Below, in pieces: positions 42,604 to 51,820 of a stretch of 64,000 nt of DNA. This DNA is from Tropicimonas sp047971885 (GTDB lineage Bacteria; Pseudomonadota; Alphaproteobacteria; Rhodobacterales; Rhodobacteraceae), in the NCBI RefSeq assembly GCF_047971885.1, contig NZ_JBKEAE010000183.1:11444-75443 (forward strand), written 5' to 3'. Both the position numbers and the translations under genes were made by a program. A model generated the notes under the pieces. The model did no database searches and had not been told where the DNA came from. It saw nothing but the letters and a program-made list of their open reading frames with translations. Each line of letters begins with the position of its first letter. The first letter of the stretch is position 1.

Positions 42604-44199
42604 ATGGCATTGAACCTCACCATGCCCGAGCAGCAGGAAGAACTCAGGCCGCGGATCACCGTGTTCGGTGTCGGCGGGGCCGGCGGCAACGCGGTCAACA
42701 ACATGATCGAGAAGGCGCTTGAAGGTGTCGAGTTCGTGACGGCGAACACCGATGCGCAGGCCCTGCAACAAAGCCGCGCGCCGTCGCGGGTGCAGATGGG
42801 CGTCAAGGTGACCGAGGGTCTGGGTGCCGGCGCGCGCCCCGCGGTCGGCGCCGCCGCCGCCGAGGAAACCATCGAGGAGATCGTCGATCACCTCGCCGGG
42901 GCGCATATGTGCTTCATCACCGCCGGCATGGGTGGCAGCACCGGCACCGGCGCCGCGCCGATCATCGCGCAGGCGGCGCGCGAACTGGGTGTGCTGACGG
43001 TGGGTGTCGTCACCAAGCCCTTCATGTTCGAGGGTGCCAAGCGCATGCGCCAGGCCGAGGAAGGCATCGAGGCGCTGCAAAAGGTTGTCGATACGCTGAT
43101 CATCATCCCCAACCAGAACCTGTTCCGGCTGGCCAACGAGCGCACGACCTTCACCGAAGCCTTCTCGATGGCCGACGATGTGCTCTACCAGGGTGTCAAG
43201 GGCGTAACCGACCTGATGGTGCGGCCCGGACTGATCAACCTCGATTTCGCCGATGTCCGCTCGGTCATGGACGAGATGGGCAAGGCGATGATGGGCACCG
43301 GCGAGGCCGAGGGCGAGAGCCGCGCCATCCAGGCCGCCGAAGCCGCCATCGCCAACCCGCTGCTGGACGAGATCAGCCTCAAGGGTGCCAAGGGCGTGCT
43401 GATCAACATCACCGGCGGCTACGACCTGACGCTGTTCGAACTTGACGAGGCGGCGAACCGCATCCGCGACGAGGTCGACCCCGACGCCAACATCATCGTC
43501 GGTTCGACGCTGGACATGGACATGGAAGGGCGGATGCGCGTTTCCGTGGTCGCCACCGGCATCGACGCATCGGAGGTTCGGCACGACATTCCGCGCCCCG
43601 ACCGCAAGCTGCGCGAACCGGTGCGGGCGGAGAAGGCGGCAGCGCCGGAGGAGGAAGAAACCGTTGCCGAGCCCGAACTCTTTGCCGGCGGTTTCCAGCC
43701 CCGGAAGGAAGAGCGCCGGATCGAGATGGTCGAGGATGACCTGCCACCCCCCGCTTACCGGCAGCCGGCCGCCGAAAATGCCCATGTTCTGGAAGCCGAG
43801 GTCGAGGAGCCGCGGGCTGCGGCGCCGCGCGACCTGCCGCCCGGTGCGCCTTCGCCCGAGGTGATGGCGCGGCTTCAGGCTGCGGTTCTCAAGGCCGCGC
43901 CAACCGGGATGACCGAACATGCGACGCATGCCACCGCGCCGCGTCCGCAGGCCGGAGAGTCATCGGCCGAGAAGCGGGGTTTCGGGATCGGAAACCTGAT
44001 TCACCGCATGTCCGGCAGCGCGGAACCCGAACGCCCGGCGGCGGCGCCCGTCCGTCCGGCGGCGCCACCCCGGAACGAGCCGCCGCAACTGCGCACCCGC
44101 TCCGCCCGGTCGGCCGAAGCCTTTGAGGACGACCCGGCGATGGATGTCGAACAGCAGCGGATCGAGATACCGGCGTTCCTGCGCCGGCAGGCGAACTGA
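42604..44199 (+). CDS. ftsZ: Cell division protein FtsZ
   Basis: A 531-residue tubulin-like GTPase that assembles the Z ring. The GTPase domain (about 15–320) has GVGGAGGNAVNNMI and the tubulin signature GGSTGTGAAP. A long acidic/Pro-rich linker (about 330–510) follows, with a terminal conserved peptide (QRIEIPAFLRRQ) that binds FtsA and other partners. The long linker is typical of alphaproteobacteria. The ATG at 42604 follows GGCGGAGAAG. An intrinsic terminator lies after it. Confidence 0.97.
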   Translation: MALNLTMPEQQEELRPRITVFGVGGAGGNAVNNMIEKALEGVEFVTANTDAQALQQSRAPSRVQMGVKVTEGLGAGARPAVGAAAAEETIEEIVDHLAGAHMCFITAGMGGSTGTGAAPIIAQAARELGVLTVGVVTKPFMFEGAKRMRQAEEGIEALQKVVDTLIIIPNQNLFRLANERTTFTEAFSMADDVLYQGVKGVTDLMVRPGLINLDFADVRSVMDEMGKAMMGTGEAEGESRAIQAAEAAIANPLLDEISLKGAKGVLINITGGYDLTLFELDEAANRIRDEVDPDANIIVGSTLDMDMEGRMRVSVVATGIDASEVRHDIPRPDRKLREPVRAEKAAAPEEEETVAEPELFAGGFQPRKEERRIEMVEDDLPPPAYRQPAAENAHVLEAEVEEPRAAAPRDLPPGAPSPEVMARLQAAVLKAAPTGMTEHATHATAPRPQAGESSAEKRGFGIGNLIHRMSGSAEPERPAAAPVRPAAPPRNEPPQLRTRSARSAEAFEDDPAMDVEQQRIEIPAFLRRQAN

Positions 44200-44223
44200 T
44201 CAATTTCCCTTGTGACACATGGC

Positions 44224-44254
44224 AAGGGGGCCGGTTTCGCCGGCCCCTTTTTCG
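44224..44254 (+). terminator. Intrinsic terminator after ftsZ
   Basis: An 11-bp stem (AAGGGGGCCGG side with one G·U pair), TTTCG loop and TTTTT, 25 bases after the ftsZ stop. It separates lpxC from the dcw transcript. Confidence 0.85.
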
Positions 44255-44347
44255 TTTGAAAACAAACGGTTACCTCATCCGAATGTCGATCGGCGGGTTT
44301 CTGCCGCTTGTTTTGTTGGCATGTTACATATGGTTACAATCCTTGAT

Positions 44348-44376
44348 TTGTGAAAAATCCGCGCCCCGCCTATGTC
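44348..44376 (+). promoter_or_regulatory. Candidate lpxC promoter
   Basis: TTGTGA (44348–44353), 17 bases, then TATGTC (44371–44376), in a locally AT-rich stretch just after the ftsZ terminator. An sigma70-like match; the start would be about 44383, 35 bases before the longer lpxC start. Confidence 0.45.
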
Positions 44377-44417
44377 GGGATCAACCGGGAGTGGTGCGTT
44401 AAGTCTCGGGTATAATA

Positions 44418-45365
44418 ATGAAATTCGGGGCTTCGGGAAAAATGGTTCAGACGACGCTGAAATCGACCGTGACGCTGAAGGGCGCGGGGCTCCATTCGGG
44501 GCGCCCGGCGCGTATCACGCTGTCGCCCGCGCGCGCCGGCCATGGCATCGGCTTTTACCGCAGCGACGCGGTTGCCGGCAGCCGGGATATTCCGGCCCGC
44601 TGGGATCTGACCGAACACGTTCCGCTCTGCACCCGTCTGGTCAATGCCGACGGTGTCAGCATTTCGACGGTGGAGCATGTGATGGCCGCCCTTGCCGGTC
44701 TGGGTGTTCACAATGCGCAGATTTCCGTCAGCGGGCCCGAGGTGCCGATTCTCGACGGCAGCGCCGCCCCCTTCGTCAGGGCGATTCTGAAGGTGGGGCT
44801 GCGGCGGCTGAACGCGCCGCTGCGCGTGCTCAGGGTGATGCGCCCGGTCGAGGTCAGGGACGGCGACGCGATCGCCCGGCTGGAACCGGCCGGGGGGCTG
44901 CGGATAGATTTCGAGATCGACTTCGCCGATGCCGCCATCGGGCGTCAGGCGCTGTCGCTCGACATGGCCAACGGCGCCTTCGTTCACGAACTTTGCGACA
45001 GCCGCACCTTCTGCCGCCTGTCGGAGGTGGAATACATGCGCGGTCGCGGGCTGGCGCTTGGCGGTACGCTCGAAAACGCGGTGGTCGTGGACGGCGGAAA
45101 GGTCGTCAGCCCGGGTGGGCTGCGCCACGCCGACGAACCGGTGCGGCACAAGATGCTCGACGCGTTGGGGGATCTGGCGCTTGCCGGCGCGCCGATCCTC
45201 GGCCTCTATACGGGGCGCCGTGCCGGGCATACGCTGACCAACAGGCTGCTGCGCGCGCTTTTTGCCACGCCCGGCGCGGTAGAGTGGGTGGATTGCAACG
45301 ACGAACGTCTGCGCCGCCTCCCGGGCGTAGGGGTGAGTTTGACCGACCTCGCCGCTGTCGCTTGA
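44418..45365 (+). CDS. lpxC: UDP-3-O-acyl-N-acetylglucosamine deacetylase
   Basis: A 315-residue zinc amidase, the committed step of lipid A synthesis. Zn ligands are the His in STVEHVMAAL and the His/Asp in HKMLDALGD; AGLHSGRPA and CDSRTFCRL are also conserved. The first ATG (44418) is given; the ATG at 44442 (MVQTTLKSTVTLKG) matches the usual family beginning better and may be the true start. It lies between two intrinsic terminators, so it is transcribed alone. Confidence 0.94.
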   Translation: MKFGASGKMVQTTLKSTVTLKGAGLHSGRPARITLSPARAGHGIGFYRSDAVAGSRDIPARWDLTEHVPLCTRLVNADGVSISTVEHVMAALAGLGVHNAQISVSGPEVPILDGSAAPFVRAILKVGLRRLNAPLRVLRVMRPVEVRDGDAIARLEPAGGLRIDFEIDFADAAIGRQALSLDMANGAFVHELCDSRTFCRLSEVEYMRGRGLALGGTLENAVVVDGGKVVSPGGLRHADEPVRHKMLDALGDLALAGAPILGLYTGRRAGHTLTNRLLRALFATPGAVEWVDCNDERLRRLPGVGVSLTDLAAVA

Positions 45366-45389
45366 CAACACAACACGATCAAGTCACGG

Positions 45390-45425
45390 AAATCCGGCGC
45401 ACAGGCATTTTGCGCCGGATTTTTT
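45390..45425 (+). terminator. Intrinsic terminator after lpxC
   Basis: A perfect 12-bp stem (AAATCCGGCGCA / TGCGCCGGATTT), a 9-base loop and a T-run, 25 bases after the lpxC stop. Confidence 0.9.
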
Positions 45426-45493
45426 CGTGCTAGAGGGTGGCAAACCCGGCGGCCGGAAATAGGCCGAGGGAAATTAAGGCAGAGGTTTCAGGC

Positions 45494-46342
45494 ATGACGG
45501 TGCGCAATGTCACAATCCGGCTGGTTGGTGCCATGGCTGTCATGGCCACGCTGACGGCTTGCGGCGACCGGTCCCCGGCGACACGTTCCAGCCTGAATCT
45601 CGAGCAGTTCACTGCCGAGCAGATCTATCAGCGGGCCGAATACGATCTCGAGGACGGCCATCCCGAAGATGCTGCGGTCCTGTTCGGCGAGATCGAGCGG
45701 CTCTACCCCTATTCGGAATGGGCCAAGCGGGCGCTGATCATGCAGGCGTTCTCCTATCACACCGACCGCGATTACGAAAACAGCCGCGCCTCGGCGCAGC
45801 GCTATATCGATTTCTATCCCGCCGACGAGGATGCGGCCTATGCGCAGTATCTTCTGGCGCTCAGCTATTACGACCAGATCGACGAGGTCGGTCGCGATCA
45901 GGGCCTGACCGTCCAGGCGTTGCAGGCGTTGCGCGAGGTGATCGAAATCGATCCCGACAGCGAATAGGCCAAGTCGGCGATCCTGAAGTTCGACCTAGCC
46001 TTCGACCATCTGGCGGCGAAGGAGATGGAGATCGGCCGCTATTACCTGAAGCGTCAGCATTACGCGTCGGCGATCAACCGGTTCCGTGTCGTGGTCGAGG
46101 ATTTCCAGACCACCACGCACACGGCCGAGGCACTGCACCGGCTGGTCGAGGCCTATCTTGCGCTCGGCCTGACCGACGAGGCGCAGACGGCGGGCGCGAT
46201 TCTCGCCTACAACTTCCAGTCGACCGAATGGTATCGCGACAGCTACGCGCTGCTGGTCCAGCGCGGGCTGAGCGCACAGGCCAGGGGCGACAGCTGGCTG
46301 CGGCAGGTGCACCGCCAGATGATCAAGGGCCAGTGGCTCTGA
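45494..46342 (+). pseudogene. bamD: Outer membrane assembly lipoprotein BamD, interrupted by an in-frame amber codon
   Basis: A TPR lipoprotein of the BAM complex, which inserts beta-barrel proteins in the outer membrane. The start at 45494 gives a lipoprotein signal peptide (lipobox LTAC, Cys near residue 23). TPR-type repeats follow (AEYDLEDGHPEDAAVLFGEIERLYP, then RALIMQAFSYHTDRDYENSRASAQRYIDFYP). After PDSE the codon at 45965–45967 is TAG; the same frame then continues for 124 codons with perfect BamD-like sequence (AKSAILKFDLAFDHLAAKEMEIGRYYLKRQ...). Relatives carry Tyr here, so a single C-to-G change (TAC to TAG) explains it. It may be a sequencing error, a suppressed stop, or a real truncation to 157 residues. 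The length without the stop (282) is normal. Confidence 0.88.
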
Positions 46343-46447
46343 GCCGCCGCGCATAACCCGCCGGCCTCACTTCCTCTGGCGGTCCGGCGCGGGCCTGCGG
46401 TAAGACGGGGCGGCGGCGCGTGGTGGGCCGGCATGGGGTAAGGCGGG

Positions 46448-48097
46448 ATGCTGCGCGGACTGGATATCCGGGACATGCTGATCATCGAGCGGCTGGAGCT
46501 TGAGTTCCGGCCGGGCCTCAACGTGCTGACCGGTGAAACCGGCGCCGGCAAATCCATCCTGCTGGATTCGCTGGGGTTCGTGCTGGGCTGGCGCGGTCGT
46601 GCCGAACTGGTGCGCAGCGGTGCTGCGCAGGGCGAGGTTACGGCCTGGTTCGATCTGCCGCCCGGTCATCCGGCGCGCGATGTGCTGCACGAGGCGGGCC
46701 TGCCCGAGGTGGATGAGCTGATCCTGCGCCGGATCAATACCGCCGACGGGCGCAAGACCGCCTGGATCAACGACCGCCGCACCTCGGGCGAGGTCCTGCG
46801 GCGCCTGTCGGACACGCTGGTGGAACTGCACGGACAGCATGACGACCGGGGCCTGCTGAACGCGCGCGGCCACCGGGCGCTGCTGGACGAATTTGCCGGA
46901 AATGCCGCCGCGATCGACGGGGTGCGCGCCGCATGGCGCGCATTGCGCGCCGCCGACGAGGCGCTCGGCGCGATGCGCGACCGGCTGGCGGAACTGCATG
47001 GAGAGGAGTCCTTTCTGCGCCATTCGGTCGCCGAGCTTGACGCGCTGTCACCCGAACCGGGCGAGGAAGCCGATCTCGATGCGCGCCGTCGCCTGATGCA
47101 GGGGGCGGAAAAGGTGCGGCAGGATATCGCCCGTGCCCATGCGGCGCTTTCCGGCGACGGGGCCGAAGGGCTTATGGGCGATGCGATGCGCTGGCTCGAT
47201 GGCGCGGCCGCAGGAACCGAGGGCAGGCTCGACGCGCCGATCGAGGCGCTGTCGCGGGCGTTCGAGGCGCTTGGCGAGGCCGAGCAGGGCGTTGCGGATT
47301 GCCTCGATGCGCTGACATTCGATGCGCGCGAACTGGAAGCAGTCGAGGAGCGCCTGTTCGCCATCCGCGGGCTGGCACGCAAGCACGGCGTGCTGGCGGA
47401 CGATCTGGCGGCCCTTGCCGGGGATCTTCGCCAGAGGCTGGCGGCGCTGGAGGCCGGGGCGGGCGACCTTGCCGCGCTTGAAGCCGCCCGTGCGCGCGCG
47501 GGCGAGGCGCACCTTGCGGCCTGTGCGGCGCTGTCGCGATCGCGCCGCGATGCCGGGGTGCGGCTCGATGCCGCCATGGCCGGCGAACTGGCGCCGCTGA
47601 AGATGGAGCGGGCGGTTTTCGTCACGGAAATTGCCGAGACAGTTCCCGGTGCCGAGGGGATGGACGAGGTGACCTTTACCGTCGCCACCAATCCCGGCGC
47701 CCCCGCCGGGCCGCTGAACCGCATTGCCTCGGGCGGGGAATTGTCGCGCTTTCTGCTGGCGCTGAAGGTCTGCCTGATGGGCGAGGCGCATGGCGTGACG
47801 ATGATCTTCGACGAGATCGACCGCGGCGTCGGCGGTGCAACCGCAGCGGCGGTCGGCCGGCGGCTGCGGTCGCTGGCGCAGGGCGCGCAGGTGCTGGTGG
47901 TCACCCATTCGCCGCAGGTCGCGGCGCTTGGGCGGCACCACCTGCGGGTCGAAAAACGTATCGAAGGCGATCAGACCCTGTCGACGGTCACGCCGCTGGA
48001 TGCGAGCGCCCGTGTCGACGAACTGGCGCGCATGCTGTCGGGCGATCAGGTGACCGACGCGGCGCGCTCCGCCGCCCGCGCCCTGTTGGCGGAATGA
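46448..48097 (+). CDS. recN: DNA repair protein RecN
   Basis: A 549-residue SMC-like ATPase that holds broken DNA ends together in recombinational repair. Walker A GETGAGKSILLDSLGF lies near residue 30. A long Ala/Glu-rich coiled-coil middle (about 160–360) follows, with signature LNRIASGGELSRFLLALK and Walker B IFDEIDRGVGG near the end. The ATG at 46448 (MLRGLDIRDMLIIERLELEF) is the family start. It is convergent with the next gene, 8 bases apart. Confidence 0.95.
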   Translation: MLRGLDIRDMLIIERLELEFRPGLNVLTGETGAGKSILLDSLGFVLGWRGRAELVRSGAAQGEVTAWFDLPPGHPARDVLHEAGLPEVDELILRRINTADGRKTAWINDRRTSGEVLRRLSDTLVELHGQHDDRGLLNARGHRALLDEFAGNAAAIDGVRAAWRALRAADEALGAMRDRLAELHGEESFLRHSVAELDALSPEPGEEADLDARRRLMQGAEKVRQDIARAHAALSGDGAEGLMGDAMRWLDGAAAGTEGRLDAPIEALSRAFEALGEAEQGVADCLDALTFDARELEAVEERLFAIRGLARKHGVLADDLAALAGDLRQRLAALEAGAGDLAALEAARARAGEAHLAACAALSRSRRDAGVRLDAAMAGELAPLKMERAVFVTEIAETVPGAEGMDEVTFTVATNPGAPAGPLNRIASGGELSRFLLALKVCLMGEAHGVTMIFDEIDRGVGGATAAAVGRRLRSLAQGAQVLVVTHSPQVAALGRHHLRVEKRIEGDQTLSTVTPLDASARVDELARMLSGDQVTDAARSAARALLAE

Positions 48098-48105
48098 CCG
48101 GCGCC

Positions 48106-49482
48106 TCAATCCGTCGGCGGAACCAGCTTGCCCGGGTTGAGGATGTTCTTCGGGTCGAACGTGCGCTTGATGTCGCCCATCACCGCCCAGGCCGCGCCGT
48201 GTTCCTCCTCCATATAGGCAAGCTTGCCGAGACCGATGCCATGTTCGCCGGTAACAGTACCGCCATATCGCAGCGCACGCTCGGCCATGCGATGCGCCAG
48301 CTCCTTGGCGACGCGCATGTCATCCGGGTTTGTCTCGTCAACGGCCAGGCTCGAATGGAAGTTGCCGTCGCCCACATGGCCGACGATGGGGCCGGGAATG
48401 CCCGACGCCTCGATATCGGCACGCGTCTCCTCGACCGTTTCGGCCAGCCGCGAGATCGGCACGCAGACATCGGTGAAGACGAACCTGCGCCCGGGATAAT
48501 GCGCCTTGAGCGTATAGGCAAAGTTGTGGCGCATCTCCCACAGGGCGGTACGCTCTTCGGTCCTTTCCGCCCAGCGAAACCCTTCTGCGCCGTGCGAGGC
48601 GGCGATTTCGGCAAAGCGCGCGGTGTCTTCGGCGACCGATGCGTCGGTGCCGCGAAACTCGACCAGAAGATGTGGTTTTTCCGGAAAACCCGCGTTGGAG
48701 CGTGCGTTGAATATCTGCGCCACGGTCTGATCGACAAATTCGATCCGGGCAACGGGAATGCCCGTCTGCACCGTCTCGATCACCGTTTCGACCGCTCCCG
48801 CCATGCTGTCGAAGGCGCAGACGGCGGCCCGGGTCGCCTCGGGCTGGCCGTGAAGCCGCAGCGTCAGTTCCGTAATCAGGCCCAGCGTACCTTCGGAGCC
48901 GACGAAAAGCCGGGTCAGGTCGTAACCCGAAGCCGACTTGCGGGCGCGGCTGCCGGTGCGGACGATCCGACCGTCGGCCAGCACGACCTCCAGCCCGGTC
49001 ACGTTGTCGCGCATCGAGCCATAGCGCACCGTCGTCGTGCCGCTCGCCCGGGTCGCGGCCATGCCGCCGAGCGTGGCGTTGGCCCCGGGATCGACCGGAA
49101 AGAACAGGCCCGTCGCCCTGAGTTCCGTATTCAGCGCCTCGCGCGTCATGCCGGGCTGGACCACGCAATCCATATCCTCGGCATTGACGGCAAGCAGGCG
49201 GTTCATCCGTGAAAAATCGACGACGATCCCGCCCCGGACCGCCAGCGCATGCCCTTCGAGCGAGGTTCCCGCCCCCCAGCCCGTTACCGGGCAGCCGAGG
49301 CGATTGCAGGTTTGCAGGATGCGCGAAACCTCGGCGGCGCTTTCGGGATAGGCGACCGCATCGGGCAGGGTGGCGGGAAAGTAGCTTTCCGATTGCCCGT
49401 GATGTTCCAGTTCGGACTTGGACTGCGCCAGCCGATCGCCTAGGAACGGGGAAAGTTCGGCGATTGTCTGTTCGATGCTCAT
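48106..49482 (-). CDS. FAD-linked oxidase, D-lactate dehydrogenase/glycolate oxidase type
   Basis: A 458-residue flavoenzyme of the FAD-linked oxidase family. An FAD-binding PCMH domain (about 40–215; PVTGWGAGTSLEGHAL, PGANATLGGMAATRASGTTTVRYG) precedes the FAD-oxidase carboxy domain with VGHVGDGNFHSSL, TGEHGIGLGKLAYM and FDPKNILNPGK. Members oxidise D-2-hydroxy acids, most often D-lactate, passing electrons to cytochrome or quinone. The exact substrate is not readable. It is divergent from the ClC gene over 35 bases. Confidence 0.9.
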   Translation of the reverse strand: MSIEQTIAELSPFLGDRLAQSKSELEHHGQSESYFPATLPDAVAYPESAAEVSRILQTCNRLGCPVTGWGAGTSLEGHALAVRGGIVVDFSRMNRLLAVNAEDMDCVVQPGMTREALNTELRATGLFFPVDPGANATLGGMAATRASGTTTVRYGSMRDNVTGLEVVLADGRIVRTGSRARKSASGYDLTRLFVGSEGTLGLITELTLRLHGQPEATRAAVCAFDSMAGAVETVIETVQTGIPVARIEFVDQTVAQIFNARSNAGFPEKPHLLVEFRGTDASVAEDTARFAEIAASHGAEGFRWAERTEERTALWEMRHNFAYTLKAHYPGRRFVFTDVCVPISRLAETVEETRADIEASGIPGPIVGHVGDGNFHSSLAVDETNPDDMRVAKELAHRMAERALRYGGTVTGEHGIGLGKLAYMEEEHGAAWAVMGDIKRTFDPKNILNPGKLVPPTD

Positions 49483-49517
49483 TCGGGCCCCCGCCGTGAG
49501 ATTGCGAGGCGCACCCT

Positions 49518-51257
49518 ATGGCAAGCGGGGCCCGGGGGCAAAGCGTGAATTTCCCCGCGCGAGAGCGAGCCTTGCCGGAACGCAGCCGCGATCTGATCCG
49601 CCGCCAGATGGAAGAAAGCCGCGACGGCCTGAACCGGTTCGGGCGGATGCTGGTGCAGCAGGGGCCGGGGCAGGTGCGCTTCTGGTTCATCGCGCTTGCG
49701 CTTGGTGTGGTTGCGGGCGCGGCGGCGGTGGGTTTTCGCACCGCGATCTACTGGTTGCAGGCCAGATTCTATGGTGCCGACGACGCGCTCTATATCCACT
49801 CGTTCGCCGAAACGCTGCCGTGGTGGTATCTGGTGCTGGTGCCGGTTCTTGGCGGGCTGGCGGTGGGGGTCCTGCTCACCCGGTTCACCCCCGACGACAG
49901 GGTGCGGGCCGTCGCCGATGTGATCGAGGGGGCGGCGCTTTATCGCGGCCGGGTCGAGATAAGGGCTGGCCTCGCCTCGGCCGCGGCCTCGCTGATCACG
50001 CTTTCCTCGGGGGGCTCTTCGGGGCGCGAGGGGCCGGTGGTTCACCTTGCCGGGGTGATTGCCACCTGGGTGTCGGACCGGCTGGACGCCGATGGCATTA
50101 CCGGCCGCGACCTTCTGGGATGCGCGGTTGCCGCCGCCGTTTCGGCCAGTTTCAACGCCCCCATCGCCGGAACGCTCTTTGCGCTCGAAGTGGTATTACG
50201 CCATTTCGCCATGCACGCGTTCGCCCCCATCGCCATCGCCTCGGTCGCAGGGACCGTCGTCAGCCGGCTGATGCTGGGCGACAACACCGAATTCACCCTG
50301 GCGCCGCAATTGTCGCTGTCGTTCTACGGCGAGCTTCCCGCCTTCATGATCCTCGGCCTGTTCAGCGGATTGGTGGCGGTGGTCCTGATGCGGTCGATCT
50401 TCTTCACCGACGCCCTGGCCAGCCACCTGCAGGAGAAGTTCCGCGTGCCGCGCGTGCTTCAACCCGCCATCGCTGGCGGGTTACTGGGCGTCATGGCGAT
50501 CTGGTTTCCCCATATCATCGGTGTCGGTTACGAGACCACGGCCATGGCCCTGCATGCCCGGCTTTCGCTGCACGAGGCGGTGCTGTTCGTGGCGATGAAG
50601 ATCGTCGCCGTTGCAATTACCCTGGCCGGGCGCATGGGCGGTGGCATCTTCTCGCCGTCGCTGATGGTCGGCGCGCTGAGCGGTCTGGCATTCGGCATCG
50701 TCGCCACGGCGCTGGTGCCGCAATATTCCGGCACGGGCGAGTTGTATGCGCTGGCGGGAATGGGGGCGGTTGCCGCCGCGGTGCTGGGCGCGCCGATCTC
50801 GACGGCGATGATCGTCTTCGAGATGACGGGCGACTGGCAGACCGGGCTTGCGGTGATGGTCGCGGTATCGCTGTCCGCCGCGCTGGCAAGCCGGCTGGTG
50901 GCGCGCTCGTATTTCCTCACCCAGCTCGAAAACAAGGGCGTGCGCCTGTCCGCCGGCCCGCAGGCCTATCTGCTGTCGGTCCATTCTGCGGCGTTGCTGA
51001 TGCGCTCGATGGACAGCCCGCGCGCCGCTTCGGCCGAGGTCTGCCGCCGGATGATCGAAAGCGGCCTGTTCATCCGCCCCGAGACGACGCTGGAAGTGGC
51101 GCTGCCGATCTTCGAAAGCGAAGGCTGCGTCTTCCTGCCGGTGATCACCGACGGCGACGGGGGTGAGGCCACCCTTATCGGCGCGCTGTTCCATGTCGAC
51201 GCCCTGCGCGCCTACAATCGCGCTCTGGCCGAAACGGCGGCGGAGGAACACGCCTGA
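49518..51257 (+). CDS. ClC-family chloride channel/transporter
   Basis: A 579-residue polytopic membrane protein. The ClC selectivity and gating signatures are visible: SSGGSSGREGPVVHL (with the gating Glu), FNAPIAGTLFALE and GRMGGGIFSPSLMVGA. The carboxy third (about 450–579) is hydrophilic and resembles a degenerate CBS-like regulatory region. The gating Glu suggests Cl-/H+ exchange or gated Cl- flux. It may aid pH or osmotic balance. Start choice is uncertain by a few codons at the amino end. Confidence 0.92.
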   Translation: MASGARGQSVNFPARERALPERSRDLIRRQMEESRDGLNRFGRMLVQQGPGQVRFWFIALALGVVAGAAAVGFRTAIYWLQARFYGADDALYIHSFAETLPWWYLVLVPVLGGLAVGVLLTRFTPDDRVRAVADVIEGAALYRGRVEIRAGLASAAASLITLSSGGSSGREGPVVHLAGVIATWVSDRLDADGITGRDLLGCAVAAAVSASFNAPIAGTLFALEVVLRHFAMHAFAPIAIASVAGTVVSRLMLGDNTEFTLAPQLSLSFYGELPAFMILGLFSGLVAVVLMRSIFFTDALASHLQEKFRVPRVLQPAIAGGLLGVMAIWFPHIIGVGYETTAMALHARLSLHEAVLFVAMKIVAVAITLAGRMGGGIFSPSLMVGALSGLAFGIVATALVPQYSGTGELYALAGMGAVAAAVLGAPISTAMIVFEMTGDWQTGLAVMVAVSLSAALASRLVARSYFLTQLENKGVRLSAGPQAYLLSVHSAALLMRSMDSPRAASAEVCRRMIESGLFIRPETTLEVALPIFESEGCVFLPVITDGDGGEATLIGALFHVDALRAYNRALAETAAEEHA

Positions 51258-51380
51258 TCCGGTCCGGTGGGCGCGAAATCAGAAGAAGATACTGCCCGCA
51301 CCCTGATCGCCGGGGCGCGTATTGCCCGGCAGGATCGGCGGCCCGTATCCCGCGCATACGCCCGGGTACTGCGGCAGGGG

Positions 51381-51728
51381 TCAGAACCGCTCGACCGCAA
51401 CGGCGGAATTGCCGGTATGGAAGGCGATGTAATCCTTGACCCGTTGCATGCCCTCGTTCGGGTTCTCATAGGACCAGGCCGCGTTCACCAGAGTGCCGCT
51501 TTTGGTATCTATCGAATAGTAGCTGGCATCGCCCTTGTGCGGGTTGCGCTCGACCGCGCCCGAGGGGTCGAGAAAGGCCATCGCGATATCGTCGCGCGGA
51601 AAATAGATGACGGGCGCGCCATCGCCTTCGGTCAGTTCCAGTGCGTTCCGGCTTTCGGCCAGAACCGCGCCGCCGGCGCGAACGCTCCAGATGCCGTCGG
51701 CCTTGTGGATGGTGATATGGTCAACCAT
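51381..51728 (-). CDS. DUF427 domain protein
   Basis: A 115-residue single-domain protein, recognised by GGAVLAESRNALELTEGDGAPVIYFPRDD (about 20–48), RNPHKGDASYYSI (about 60–73) and the WSYENP block (near 85). The family is widespread with no established reaction; the fold is a small beta-barrel. It is cytosolic. It is convergent with the ClC gene and upstream of no other gene on its strand. Regulation cannot be read. Confidence 0.9.
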   Translation of the reverse strand: MVDHITIHKADGIWSVRAGGAVLAESRNALELTEGDGAPVIYFPRDDIAMAFLDPSGAVERNPHKGDASYYSIDTKSGTLVNAAWSYENPNEGMQRVKDYIAFHTGNSAVAVERF

Positions 51729-51820
51729 GTGATCCCCCTTTTGAGAGTGGTCTGCCGCCCATGAACATCTGTATGGGCGGCCGGTGTGACATTATTGTGA
51801 AATGGAATGTTAGCCCTAAC

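Noticed and set aside
46025..46342. Second half of bamD as an independent gene
   Set aside because: It lacks a usable ribosome-binding site and signal peptide; it is the in-frame continuation of BamD after the amber codon.
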